Origin: Carallia brachiata
Lineage: Eukaryota; Streptophyta; Magnoliopsida; Malpighiales; Rhizophoraceae
NCBI GenBank assembly: GCA_021464245.1
Contig: JADCRB010000077.1
Location: forward strand, 868,001 to 932,000
Length of the DNA stretch: 64,000 bases
Direction: 5' to 3'
The translations under genes and the position numbers were made by a program. Positions 38,121-50,800 of this stretch are shown in pieces; position 1 is the stretch's first letter, and each line of letters begins with the position of its first letter. Under the pieces are notes generated by a model. That model was not told the DNA's origin and made no database searches. It was given only the letters and a program-made list of their open reading frames with translations.

Positions 38121-39869
38121 TAGATCCTTCTGATTGTTTCTGCAAAGTCGTGCTGGTTTCTCATTGCTGCCTTGGGTTTCTGGTATCCAAACAAGTGCAT
38201 GAAGCCGTCTCCAGGAATTCCCAAACTTGTGATCAGTGATTCTGATTAAAGTTTTGAGGCCGTCTGATTTTTTTCTATTTCCACAGCATGATTGCCAAAC
38301 CTCAAGATGACTAAGATATTCACTTCCGAGAACCAGGTTGGAGGCAGCAATGGTCGACTTATTTAATGCTAAAATTGGTGTTTGGGAGGGCTGCCTTTTG
38401 TAAATTGATCCACAAGAAGGTAGAAATGATCAGGGTTTTTATTTTTATTTTTTTTAGGGGGAGGGGGAGAAGGAGAGGTTACTGATGGGTTATTTTCACA
38501 GCTCTTTCATATATATTTTGGATTCCTAGTTTTAGGCCTTTTTTTTTTTTCCTTGCTTTTTTCAGATGGGGGCTTGGGGATTTTTTATATGTACGGTGAG
38601 AAATATATAAAATATTTGTGAGCTTCCATGTATCATAAAAGGTGTTGTGTAATTCTCATTTTCTTCCTTTTGTAAAATGTAATTTGTGTTAAAGATATAA
38701 AAACTTTTTGGCCTACAAGAAGATCTGGGAAGTTTTGATGCGTTCTCTTCTGTTCTGTAATTGTAAGAGCTAGGCCTGGTTTTCTATTATTAAATGTTAA
38801 TATATACTACGTAAGCTTTGTCCAGCAATTGTTAACATTATTTGTGTTATCGTTATTTTTCTGAAAAAGATATATAGTCACAGAAATGTTTTTCGTTTCT
38901 ACGATTAGATGCTTTTTTCCTGTTTCAAAAAATGCGAGTATTTTTGCCCCTTTTTTTAACATAAAGAAGCTGTTGATTACTTGCAATCTGTTGGCTTTCT
39001 CCCGCGGCGTGCTTTTATTTGGTTCATTCAATTTTCTTTTATTCAACCCTTAATTTTGGTATCTTTTCTGATTTATTGGAACTCGCTAATAGTTAGTTGT
39101 TATTGTTAGATTTCAGTGGGGAGGGAGTCTGTTAAGGTCCTTCACCGTGGAGTAGAAGTTTTTGGCATCACGAACCTCACTTCAACGTGAGGGGTTGAGG
39201 AGGTAGTGGAATGGTTACTACTGTAGCCAGTCTATGTAGTTTAGTTAAAATATTAATTTTTTTTTTTATGTACCAAAAACAAACATATATAATAATAGAA
39301 AATATTGGACATAGAGATAATTGACATAATTGGATACAAGTTATAGAATAATATAAATTAATGTTTTTTTTTGTCTCTTTGTTTACTTACTTTTGTATTA
39401 TTATAATAATATTTTTATTATTTTTATTTAAAAAAAAGCTTTTTCTGAGTTTTATCAAAATTTTGGAATATTGATTTTTTTTAATTATAGAAATTTATTT
39501 GGGTTGACTTATATTTGTTATTTCTGCTACTAATTATGTGCATCCCATACCTATTTATTTATTTTGACTATTTATTATGTGCATCCCATGTCTTCAAGAT
39601 CATTATAGAGGAGTTTAAATAAAATAGGAAATAATAAATAATAGGGATTTTTATTTTGACTATTTATTTAAAGACTTAATTTATTGGATTTACAAAAATT
39701 GAAAGCTGAAAATTGATCATATAGATTAAACAACTCCCCCTTTTTGGTGAAAACCAACAGCTCGAAGTTAATTGCATGATTATCTGCTAGCTACTTAACT
39801 AAATTGCCCAAATTCATCAATTACTGACCCTTAATCAATCCTAAATTAGACTGCGACATGCATAAGCAT
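38121..39869. other. BSL 3' UTR and intergenic DNA
   Basis: The 3' UTR of the BSL gene probably occupies the first 500-700 bases. The rest is AT-rich. A 24 bp phrase with attatgtgcatccca occurs twice at about 39533 and 39576. No gene seen; the intergenic part lies between the BSL 3' end and the 3' end of the minus-strand LEA-2 gene. Confidence 0.5.
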
Positions 39870-40531
39870 CTACCACCTTTTTGTTATCCTCCACATCGCC
39901 CCACTACCGACCAGAGTTCCTTTCCGGCCACCGGACGAAAACTGGATCTCCACGTCGAACAAGGAAGCCTCTGCGGCAGAGTAAACTCTGTTAGGCGACT
40001 CTGCACCAATGTAGTACCCAGCATACAAGCGCATGTTGAAGTTGGCCGACCCACCGGCTACTCAGCCTGCAAGTCCTGCAAAACCCCAGTGCCATTGACC
40101 GGCGAACCTCTGGTTTCCAACTTTGCCTTCACGGGTTTCCAGGCCTGCCCTTCATTTGAAAGAAAGGAGCCGAAGGTGGCTGAGGCAAGAACCTGCTGCT
40201 TGTAGTACAATGAAAGGTCCATCCGCTGGTACAGAACGCTGGCTGCGGTTGGGTTCTGAACCGAAAAGCCAATGTCCCAGGTTGCTGATAGTTCGGAAGA
40301 AGAGAGTTCGTTGATGTTAACGTTGGTGGAGTCCAGCCGGAAGATGGGAATGGTGTTAAGTTGGTTTTTAGAATGTTTTTGTGTGGTTCTGACAACAACA
40401 GCAATAGCGGCCCCTAGGAGAACCAGAAAGGCGATGATAGCAAGACCTATGTATATTTTTTTCTTCGACTTTGCAGCTTTTGGTGGAGGAAAAGCTGTGG
40501 GGAGTTCCTGCCTGTTGCTGTCGTTGTCCAT
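39870..40531 (-). CDS. LEA-2 / NDR1-HIN1-like membrane protein (one frame break)
   Basis: Single-exon gene. From ATG at 40531 the reading frame encodes a polar N terminus, a basic KAAKSKKK stretch, a transmembrane helix at about residues 26-47 (IYIGLAIIAFLVLLGAAI) and the start of a LEA-2 domain (IFRLDSTNVNINELSSSELS). It hits TAG at 40058, but the domain continues one frame over with SANFNMRLYAGYYIG and ends RITKRW before the TAG at 39870-39872. One missing base near 40058-40063 explains this; with it the protein would be about 220 residues, normal for the family. NDR1/HIN1-like proteins sit at the plasma membrane with the LEA-2 domain outside, several with roles in defence or stress. It is either a frameshifted allele or an assembly indel. 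Confidence 0.8.
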
Positions 40532-40555
40532 GTTTGTGTAGTTGTGTTATGTAAG

Positions 40556-40559
<4 letters not shown>

Positions 40560-40588
<29 letters not shown>
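40560..40588. repeat. (GA)n microsatellite in the LEA-2 leader region
   Basis: About 14 GA units; on the gene's strand this is a CT tract 30 bp upstream of the start codon, a common form for plant 5' UTRs. Confidence 0.9.
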
Positions 40589-40592
<4 letters not shown>

Positions 40593-40671
40593 TGGGTTTT
40601 GCTGCAGAATCAGCTCATAGTTTTATAGTGGTGAAACAAAGCGGAAGCAGAAAGGAGTTATTGTTCCGGAG

Positions 40672-41110
40672 ATTCTGTGTTAAATTCTTGTTTAGTGTTG
40701 GTTTTTTTTGGCCTGTTTTAAAGGGTTTCTTATAAAAGAATTGAGTTATTGTTTGGGAATAATGTTAATTACGGAAGATTGGGTATTTAGTTCTACAAAA
40801 TGGAAATTTTTAATGATATTATTTAGGTTGATTTGTGTGAAATTCTTGTTTGCTGTGTTTTTTTATAAAAGGATTGAGTTATTGTTTGGGAATAATGATG
40901 TTAATTTCAGAATTTTGGACATTAAGTACTACAAAAGTGGAGAAATTAAAAATTTTATCGATATTATTTAGGATGATATGTGTGAAATTCTTGTCTACTC
41001 ATTTTTTTTTTCTTGTTTTAAAAATTTTCTTGGAAAAGATTTGAATTATTATTTGGGAGTGACGTGAATTGTAGAAATTTTGGCATTAATTACTACGAAA
41101 TGGGAAAATA
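40672..41110. repeat. Three imperfect tandem units of about 150 bp
   Basis: Units begin near 40672, 40831 and 40974, each with gtgtgaaattcttgt-type start, gagttattgtttgggaataa and a tactacaaaa segment. They lie upstream of the LEA-2 gene. No coding meaning. Confidence 0.75.
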
Positions 41111-42649
41111 TAGAGATATTTCAAGTGATCAATACCAAAATAATTCCCTGGTATGGTGAATCATTCAAATTAATTTTCTTAATAAAGTCAGAATCGTAGA
41201 TTTTAGAGCTAAAAAGTGAGTATATTACACAAGATCCAAATGGAAATTATGGTTCTCCTTGTGGCAATTATACGTGCAGGTTCTTCAGACATGAGAAATC
41301 AATCTTCTAAAACTCAGAACGATGTTATGCTGCAGTCTCCACTAACTGTTTTGGCCAAATCAAGGACGAAAATGACCAAGGTTTCTAAAAATTGAATCAG
41401 GACAATATTACAGGCAAAGCCATTGCAACGAGTAATAATGTGTTGTGCGAAGGGATGTAAACACTGATTTCAATGCCCAACAAGAGCCTTTAAAAACTCT
41501 AAGAAGCCTTTGTTGAGGTGTGTGCGCGCGTGTCCGTGCGCGTATTTTTATTTTAGATTTATTACATAGTTAAACAATTTTTTCTTATTATATCTACATA
41601 TATTTTTTTTTGTGCAATCACAAATATTTTTTTTGTATAACCACATAAGAAAAATGTGCAACGAAAAAATAATAATATTTTTTGAATTACTTTTTATTGA
41701 TTTGGTTGTACAAAATACGTTTCTGGTTGCACAAAAAAAATTTCGTGTAGAAACAGTAAAAAAAAATTATTTGGCGATAAATTTTTTTTTTTTTTTTAAT
41801 TTTTAAATTTTGTGTAGATGAAGTTAAGAAAAAGTCAATTTTACCGGTCAATCATACTTAAATCAAATTTAGCTTCTTTACAGTTAGTATCAATTTTTCG
41901 TTTCTGGCCAACATGAAAGGAAATTTTGAGGCGGCTTTGGAGAGCGCTACACAATGTTTTTAATAGTTATCTATGAACAAAATTTTCGTGGTTCCAACCA
42001 ATAAAACTACAAAACTATGATTTCTTCGTATTGATAATTTCAAAGAACTGCTGTGTTGACGATCAGGCAAATGTTGAGATTTTTTCAGAGTTCTTTATTT
42101 TTAATTTTCATGTGATCTTTTTTTTTTTTTTATGTTCATCAAGATTTTCATATCCCTTTACTTTTTCAATGGCTTAGAATGACGAATTAGAAATAATTAC
42201 GTGTATGCGCACATGATTAGTGACTGCCATATATTCTAATAGACAAATGACAAAAAAAAAAAATTATTGAAATTATCTTACCCGTCATGACTATATTATA
42301 TAACTAATCATCCACGCATCCTAAATCTCCTGCCTTATCAGTCCCTTTCGCTAAAAAGTACCGAATATTTCCACCTCAAATTGAGTTTAAAGAACTTAGT
42401 TGAGGCGAAAATGTCAAATTTATGATTTGATAAACGTTAGATAAGTTATTAATTTTATAAGGTCTCTTTATAAAAAAATAAAATAAAAATATTAACAAAT
42501 AATCTCTATATTTTAATTTAGATTAATAAATATATTAATAAATATATATACAATATATTAGTTAAAAATCATATATTTTTAACAAGTTACAATGTTCGAA
42601 GAAAAAATTGAAAAAGTGAACTCCCAATGGTCTCTTTCAATTCTTTGAC
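41111..42649. other. Intergenic DNA, no gene seen
   Basis: AT-rich, with a GT/GC alternating tract at about 41519-41545 and several T runs. The small ORFs show no homology. Confidence 0.5.
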
Positions 42650-42814
42650 AAAATCACGGAAACGACAGGTTATGCCTGTGGCCGTACGCGTATGCTCCTG
42701 TGACTGAGTTAACCAATGCTTGGGGAGCTGGCCACCAAAATTTACCCCACCAGAAAGCTGATAATCTCGAGCTCCGGGTTAGGGTTAATCATGGCTACTT
42801 GTCGTATTAAAAGT

Positions 42815-43456
42815 AAGATTATCAGAATTAAATTAGTTATTAAATTGAAAAATTGAGAGGTTTAAAATTTAATTGATAAAATCGTGATTAAATCGGTAAA
42901 ATTGATATTTAATATTAAATATATAAAAATTAAATTTTTATATAGTTTATATAATTATATAAAATATTATGTTATATAAGAATGATAATAAATATTTAAA
43001 ATAAAGTGTATTTTAAGAATTATATTAATATTTATATACATTAAGAATATTATAATTAGTATATTTAATAAAATATAATTTATAAAAATTAATTAAAAAA
43101 ATAATATTTATAAATAGTGATTAAATATTAATTTTTAAATTTAAAGATTAAATTGAAAATTTTAATCAATTGAAAACTAAATTAAAATTTTTAATTAAAA
43201 TTAGAGTTATAATTATAATTTAGATAAAATTTTAAGTCAAATTATAATTTAAAATTTTTTTATTTAAATTGAATAGGTTCAACCGGTCTAATTTTTTACT
43301 GATTTTCCCAATTTTTGATCGGTTTTTCTGATTTTTGACCGATTTTTTTCAGTCCAGTCTAAATTCCATTTTTAAGTTTGAACCAGACCGAACCTAAGAC
43401 CGATTCTCAATTTTTCTGATTGAACCGACTGATCTAGTTAGGTTCTTACTTCATTG
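42815..43456. mobile_element. 642 bp AT-rich insertion with 9 bp target duplication
   Basis: Flanked by attaaaagt at 42806-42814 and 43457-43465. The paralogous segment has the uninterrupted site (actaaaagt at 52692-52700), so this is an insertion in copy 1. It has no coding capacity and no clear terminal inverted repeat. The 9 bp duplication suits a MULE-type or related non-autonomous element. Its 3' part is rich in ccgattttt-like phrases. Confidence 0.8.
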
Positions 43457-43837
43457 ATTAAAAGTGCTGTTGGAATTTGTTTCTCTGACTATTTTTATTG
43501 GAACGTCAAAACAAAAAATTATTAAATATATTAATTGTTTAACTTATAAACTAAAATTAAGATAATTCTGAATTTATTTATTTCATTTAATTTAATTTAT
43601 AAAAACAAAAATTTTACTTAAACATTATTAAATTTAAATAAATTTTTTTTATACGTAAATTACAATATTAAATTTAAAATACTACTCTACCTGATAATTA
43701 AAATATTAATAAATTTAAAATACTACTCTACCTGTTGCCTGAGCGACTTTCTTCAGTTACATAAAATTGCAACTGCTGTTTAACAGTGTATGTAGAATTA
43801 ATCTATTTGAAAGTTTTGGCTTTTGAGCTGTTCAACA

Positions 43838-45556
43838 ATGGATTCCATCCAAGAAAGAGCCAAGAAGCCCCATGTCTTCAAATTAGTTCTGGAAAATACT
43901 TTGCGTGATGGGAAGCTTGTAAGTGTTCTTTTTCTTCGTTCTTCATTTCTTAAAATGATTTCCGTCAGGAATTTGGATGGTGAAATTTTGTGGGTTCCAT
44001 TCTTTTGTCTTCATTTACTGCAGGATCTTTGCAACTCTGCTTCTGCTGTTCTTTTAGATCAAGTTCTCCAATTTTTGTTTGCCCTTTTAATGCTTTGGAA
44101 AGTTTAATTCTGCAGAGTATTCCGAAGAAGTTTATTACAAAATATGGCAATAATCTGTCAAATCCACTACTTCTTAAAGTTCCCAGTGGTGAGATTTGGC
44201 AAGTAGAATTGGCCAAATCTGATGGTGAAATGTGGCACTTTCAAGCTGGCTGGAAAGAATTTGTAGAGTTTTACTCCTTAGCACTTGGCCACTTCTTGGT
44301 TTTTCAATACAATGGTGCCTCCAATTTCCAGGTGCTCATCTTTGATACAAGTGCAACAGAGATCGAGTATCCTATATACATAATAAACGGAGAAAAGGGG
44401 CCTAATAGCAGTGGAAGATTTCAAGATGCAAGAAATGAAGAAACTGAAATCTTGGATGACTTCCCACCAAGCAGAAAAACCAAAGAAAAAATTGCAACTC
44501 CTAGGCCTGATAAGAGGATGAGAATGGATTCAATTGCTAGCAAGTTTGAGAGCCCTTCAAAGTTGCAGACTCACAGTTTAGTTCACCTTAATGGCAATCA
44601 ATCTGGATGGGGTGAAGCTGGAGAATGCAACCACAGATGCAAATGTTGACAGTCCGACACAAAAATCTAAAGGTGGTGTTCTATCTTCTAGCTAGTTCAT
44701 TACTCAATATTTTTGGTTTATCGGGCATTGCATTTTCTTGATTTTTTTTTTTTTTTTTTCTCATGTCATAGTTCAGATGCATGGCCTGAGTAAAAGGAGA
44801 GGAAGACTTGACTTGACTTGACTTAGAAATATTTAGTTATTAATAATTTAGAGTAATTAAGACAGAGCACTTAATAAAATGAAATGATTAGAAAAGATTT
44901 TTAAATTTAAATTAAATTAAATTTAGATTTTTTTTTATTTGATATCACTGGTTTAATGTGTGTCATAATCATTTTGCTTCCTAATTGTCATTGGAGGGCC
45001 TAATTTGCAGCAAATGCAGGAGAAAGAAGCAAGTCTACTCGTAAAAACTGGACAAACACAATGACATGGGATAAAAAAATCAATGCTTATGGTAGAGCTA
45101 GAGCTACTTTCAAATCTAATAATCCCTTTTTCATGATCGTCATGCATCCATCACATCTTGATCCAGCCGAAGGAAGATTGGTAGGGAGTTGAGTTCGAGA
45201 CTTTTTTAAGTCTTCAACTGTAAATGTTTAGGCTCTATCACAACAATTCCTTTCATTTTCATTTTCTTTGTTTTAAACAGAGAATACCATCAAAATTTGC
45301 TCGTAAATATTTCAAGGAGAGTGGCAACGCTGTCCTCAATGGTTTGGATGGGAGAAGATGGTCTGTTACCCACAGCTGTACCAGATTCTGTACCAGATTT
45401 AGTAAGGGCTGGAAGAAATTCGTACTAGATAACAACCTTGAAGTTGGAGACGTCTGCATCTTTGAACTGACTAAGGGCGCTCAATTTTCATTCAATGTTG
45501 TGATTTGCAGAGTTGTTCAAGATGGGAATTACTGTACATACATTAGGGAAGGATAA
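43838..45556 (+). CDS. REM/VRN1-like protein with two B3 DNA-binding domains
   Basis: Four exons: 43838-43918, 44116-44672, 45011-45180, 45281-45556. The first B3 domain runs from KPHVFKLVLENTLRDGKL across exon 2 (SIPKKFITKYGNNL, GEIWQVELAKSDGEMWHFQA, GWKEFVEFYSLALGH). A Ser/Lys-rich linker follows. The second B3 domain begins in exon 3 (RARATFKSNNPFFMIVMHPS) and fills exon 4 (IPSKFARKYFKE, GWKKFVLDNNLEVGDVCIFE). The order matches VRN1 and other REM proteins, nuclear DNA-binding factors often expressed in meristems and reproductive tissue. With the run of four G at 44609-44612 read as three, the product is about 360 residues; as written, exon 2 shifts frame there and stops at TGA about 44649. 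The paralogue lacks the extra base. Confidence 0.85.
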
Positions 45557-47140
45557 TTTTTGTGATTTCATGAGTGTTTCTATGGCTACAACATACATTG
45601 AGGGAGGGTAATTTTTGTGTTGAATTCATGGTTGCTCTGGGTGCTTCTATGATTCTACCTCTTCAAGTGTGGGATTCTCCTCTACTAAGTCTCCAAAATC
45701 TATTTTGTATTAGTTTCTTTCCCATGATATGGGATTTTTTTTTTGACCAAGTAATCTTCAGATTTTCATTGCTCAATATAATCAAGACATAACAATTATC
45801 TTAGGCCCGTTGATGGGTTGCCTCCCAGTCTAATAGTTTGTTTGTTTCTGTTAGAAAATGGTTAGAAAAGAATTTTATTTAAAAGTTTTATTATTTACGA
45901 TCACTTTATTTTCTAACAATTTTTTTTTATAATTTTCTTATTAATCTAAATAATATTATGTTTTCACAAATTTTTTTTACAAATTATTATTTATTTATTA
46001 TTATTTTTTAATTATAAATTATTATTTATTTTTTTATTATTTTTTTATCAATTTAAATAATTTTATTTTTTTATATTTTTTTTTTGTCTGAAATCTTGGT
46101 ATCTAGAAATCCATTAGACTCTGATTAATTCAGTTCAAGTCGAGTGAACCCATTAAAGAGAATAAAATTCTCTCAGCGCCTATTTTCTTCATATACAAGA
46201 GTTGAATTCAAAATCTTATTTAAGATAAATTAAATTTCTCACCAATGGAACAAAGAAACAGACGTTAGTCTTTTTCTCATAATTTTTTAACTATCTAATC
46301 ATACGACATGGACATATAACCATCCCAATCTGATGGGCCACCCAATCAGGGGCCTGAGTAGCAGTGCGCTGAATAACCACGTAATTACACAAGGGTACTG
46401 AAAACAAAATAATGGAAATATCCCGGAGAGTAGGGCCTAAGCCCTGTGCCACTGTTTTTGTGTGTAGGAAAGGAAGGAGGGTGCGGGATAGCGCTGATAG
46501 TCGGTCAAAAATCTCCCGTGAAATGTTGAGAGATCTTTGTTTCTTTTCAGGATTTTATTTAAGTCAATTTAAATTAATTAATTTATTAAATTAAATACTG
46601 GCCGTATAAGATAAAAAAAAAAAATCTCCCGTGAATCAAATTCTAAAGTAGCTGGTTGGCCTCTGAATCGCGTAGCAAGCTGGACTGCTGCCCTGAGTCC
46701 AAGTGCTTCTGCCATAGCAGAAGAGTTAGCGCCTCTTTTTTCATTTGTTTCATCTTTCGTAGCAGGATTTGAATCGTGGATCTACAGCTAAAAATTCAGC
46801 AGCTCTACAGCATAACTAACTAGTTGTATCAAGAGAGAGCTTCCAAAATGAACATGGATTTTTCTTGAGACCAATCAATTAGGATGGTTTCCTCATCTTA
46901 CCACCTTTTTTCCTTCCTTTCCAGTGCATGCAAATCGTTATTTGTAATCTTGGCCCAACGGTGCCCAGCGCTACCCTAATGCAAATTGGTTGCCTTTATG
47001 GGGATTTCTAATCTTCAATTACATTAGAATCGTTAGAGGGAGCATTGAACTTAATTCAGTTTGTTAGAGATGCGTGCTTTTAACTTTTAAATTTAAAATT
47101 CGACCTCTAGATTTAATACTCACATTCGCTTTCTTTTACA
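45557..47140. other. REM copy 1 3' flank
   Basis: 45557-45740 and 46735-47140 are shared with copy 2. The piece between is an AT-rich block of about 1 kb found only here. No gene seen. Confidence 0.55.
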
Positions 47141-47320
47141 GCTGAGTTGGATTACCAGCTCCATGTACTAAAAAAGAATCATGTTGGTTATGCAGCTGTG
47201 AACAGAATTCACTGGGGAAGGCAGCGAGGTCTAGTTGTGGTGTACACTCATGGACAATTGTCAAAGGATTTTTACGCAAGTAAACAGATCTTTTTGAAGC
47301 TGTCTTTTCTTCTAAACTAG
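47141..47320 (+). other. Conserved short reading frame, REM segment copy 1
   Basis: An open frame of 60 codons to TAG at 47318-47320, preceded by an acceptor-like ttcttttacag and without an ATG at its start. Contains VNRIHWGRQRGLVVVYTHGQ and LSKDFYASKQIF. The paralogue at 55758-55967 keeps the frame and most residues. I do not recognise it; it may be a 3' exon of an unknown or decayed gene. Confidence 0.4.
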
Positions 47321-47767
47321 GCCGTTTTTAAGGATTTTTTCTTTTCAGTAGTACAAACTTATTGTTTTTCACCGAATTGTTAGAAACTTAAGCTTCTATT
47401 TTAGAAGCAGAGACTTTTTATTTTTTGGATAATTAATATGATGGAAGATTTAATATTAATAAAAAAAATGTCATAAAACAGGGGAGGAAAGTCATCTAGT
47501 ACGTCCAAGGGATAAAAGCATTAAGGACAATCAAATTTTAATATAATGAAAATGCAGGACTATATCTTAAACTCTCGTAAAAAATGATTGCACCGTATAC
47601 AAAGTGCAGCTACATTTTGTTTCTCTAGTTGTGTTGAGCTTGTTATAAGTAAATATCACACTAAATAGATTATTTAGTTATGGTGAAAATTGTGTTTTGA
47701 TATTTCTTGAATATAATTATCCATAACAAATTTATGTAATTTCTCGATTTAAATAATATGGTTATTG

Positions 47768-47772
<5 letters not shown>

Positions 47773-47821
<49 letters not shown>
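47773..47821. repeat. (AT)n microsatellite
   Basis: About 24 uninterrupted AT units, a likely polymorphic site. Confidence 0.95.
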
Positions 47822-47824
<3 letters not shown>

Positions 47825-50800
47825 GTGTGCTACGAAGATAATTATTGTTAAATTATATATTGTATTAAAGAATTATTTTTAAATATATTTTATTGACGTG
47901 ATATTAAAGTGACATATTGGTATAATGTTTTAAAAAGACTACTTGTAACGTACCTGTAAATTTCGTTTCAGAAAAGTTTTAAACTCTCATACCTAAACCA
48001 TGCAAACCCGCCATACAAATTCCAATAAATGCAACTATTTATTAAAAAATATTATTATTTATATTTTATGTAAGAAATTAAAAAAAAAATTCAATTATAT
48101 TTATTAATATAATTATATTTTCTTAATAAAGAATTGTATTTATTGTCAACAATATAACGGATTTGTATGGTTGATTTGTACAGTGTTAAAATCAAGCTCA
48201 TTTCGTTTTGAGAAATTTCAATGTTGTATGCAAAATAATATTTAGTGGAATTTTGAGAAAAAAAAAGAAGATTAAAATCCTTGGACAAGTGAAAAAAACC
48301 AGCAGAAGAATCTTAGGTTGGAATACGAATCTCATCAGAAGAATCGTACTTGAGAACCAGCAGGCATCATTGCGAATTCTGATTATCTTTAGGGTAAAGC
48401 CTATTTTTAAATCCCAAATTATTCAATGATCTATTAATAAGTCAATAAAAAAATTATTTATTTAATAATTATACTGTTAAAAATATTTATTAATAAATTA
48501 ATTATTTTTTATTTTCGTGATATTTTTTTGTTAAATAATAACGTGCTTCTGACGTGATATTTACCCAATTTTTCTTTTAATATTTTTATTTTAATTTTTT
48601 TTAATAAGTACAATTTATTTATAATTTTTAATTATATAATAAGTGAGATCTATTTAAATAAAAAATTAAAAATAATATTTAAATAATATTAAATTATAAA
48701 TTAATTTTATTTAAAAAAATAAAATTAATTAGTGTTATTATATGATTAAAATAATTAAATCCAGTCAGCAAAAGCATGCCATGTACGACTCCACGTCATG
48801 TCTTCTCTCTTTACCCATGTCTCCATCTCTCTCTCTCTCACTATCTGATGCGTTCTTTCAATTTCTGGGATCTTGGCAGCACCCGAGCCATTGTTGAAGC
48901 TTTCAAAATCCTCGGACCTACCCACCTCTTAATTTTATTCTCATCCAAGAATTAAATTTCAATCATAAACCCAATAGAATAATTTGAAAAAAGAAAAACA
49001 AGAATAAAATTACAGAAGTGGTAACCCAGACCTCCCCACCTCTTCCATTCCCAATGTAAGCAAGAATAATTTACAATCATAAACTCAAAAGAATAATTTA
49101 AAAAAAGTTGGCTGCAGGGTGGAGCGTGGCTGCCGCGTAAGGGATATTGAGCTTGGAAGCGGCGGCCTGAGCCGATTGATTGCCTTCTTGTGGTTTTTTT
49201 TGCTTCTATTTTTCTTTCTTTTGTTTTTTTTGTTACTCGATCTGTCTGTCCATTTGCTTTGATTCCATTGTTTTCTTCCATTGTGGCTTTTTCTTTTTCC
49301 AGTTAGGGAGTAGCTTTTTTAAGAATCTACGCTTGGCCCCAAAATTTCAGTTGGAATTTGCACTATATATTTTTTTTCCTTTTTTCTTTTTAAATTCCTG
49401 TATCTTAAATTTTTGAATATTGCTTTCCTTCTTTGCCTTGTTCTTCCTGTTTTTGTCTGGCATTAGAATACCTTGCAAGTTCTCATGGCACAAGGACGAA
49501 ATCAGGAATCTTCTGATGAAACCCAGGGGGTCGCCGGCGGGTCAAGCCAATATGGACTCGTCAGTCAGACCAGCGTCAAACACAATTCAAGAATCAACCT
49601 AATTCATTATCGTTTGAAGTGATAGTTTAATAGTCATTAAACGTATCTTTTTCATTCCTAACTCATTTTTTAGTTTCAGCAATTCTACTCATTTTTTAGT
49701 TTCAGCAATTCTACAAGAAGACTATGCCTTCGTTAAGGACGTGGTTGGATACGAAGAAGTAAATATGATAGAAAAAAAAGAAATAAAAAATAATGATTAG
49801 AAAGCTATAAAAAAAATAATTTATAAAAAAAAATAAAAGATAATTACTTAAATTGATAAAAAATAAATTAAAAAAATAAAAAGATTTTCATTTTCAATTT
49901 ATTTCTTTTTTTTTTTTAACTAAAAATTTACAAATCAAAGCTTAAATATGTTAAGTTGTACCGTGCTTACCCGATTAATTATAGATATAGTAGTTATCGT
50001 AATCAACTTAAAAGAAATTCATTCGGATCCATAATTATTTTGGTGGAGTCCATTCTTGTACATTAAATCATACAGAATTATTGGTTACTTTTAACTTCAA
50101 TCAAAAAATCACCAATATACTTGTGACGATTTTTTTTGTCCACAAAAAAGAAAAAGAATCAACCTAATTTAATTTCTAACCTTATCACATGTAACCAATT
50201 TTGAAATCCCAGTTGGATTTTTTTTTTCTTTGTCTATAAAATTAAGGTATCTTCTGGAATCCTATATTTCGTTTATTATTTTCCCTCGTTCTTCTTGTTT
50301 TTGTTGAATCTTCAGTGAATTCGAGGGAGTCGGCATCCAGTTAGAGAGAGAGATGGAGATGAAAGGTGACAGAGGGGAGATTGGAGCGGAGAGAGAGACA
50401 ACCTAGTCGGCATCCACTCTGCAGGATGCCGGACAGAAAGAGAAGGGGGGAGAGAGAGAGAGAGAGAGAGAGGAGAGGAGAGAGAAGAGAGATAGAAAGA
50501 GACGAAAAGGAGATCTACAAAGAGAGAGGAGGGTTGCCACATAGAATACTACGTTGGCATTACTGACTTAATAATAAATATTTTTAACATTACAGTCTTT
50601 AAAAAGATAATTTTTTAATATTAACTTATAAATAGAGAATTAAATAATTTATGATCAAAAAGTAGACTTTACCCATTATTTGTGTTTACAAATGGTGCTT
50701 CTACACAAACGTATTAAACTCCATTCAAGTATTGATCCAGATCTTACTTAAAAAAAAAAAAAAGAGTATGGATCCAGATCAATGAGTTAGTGATTTCAAT

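Larger units (their letters stand above)
42650..47535 (+). repeat. Segmental duplication carrying REM gene, copy 1
   Basis: Homologous to 52530-61110. The shared landmarks in order are an upstream block with gagctggcc and gatctcgagctccgggtt, the four REM exons, the ctcttcaagtgt block, the gtagcaggatttgaatc block, a short conserved reading frame, and the gcagagactttttat block followed by attaaggacaatcaaa. Copy 1 has a 642 bp insertion at 42815 and about 1 kb of extra sequence at 45745-46735. Confidence 0.85.

Noticed and set aside
42770..42790. Telomere-like gggttagggtt
   Set aside because: Only about one and a half units; no array.
44953..45147. Minus-strand ORF opposite REM exon 3
   Set aside because: Antisense shadow of exon 3; splice sites and B3 similarity are on the plus strand.
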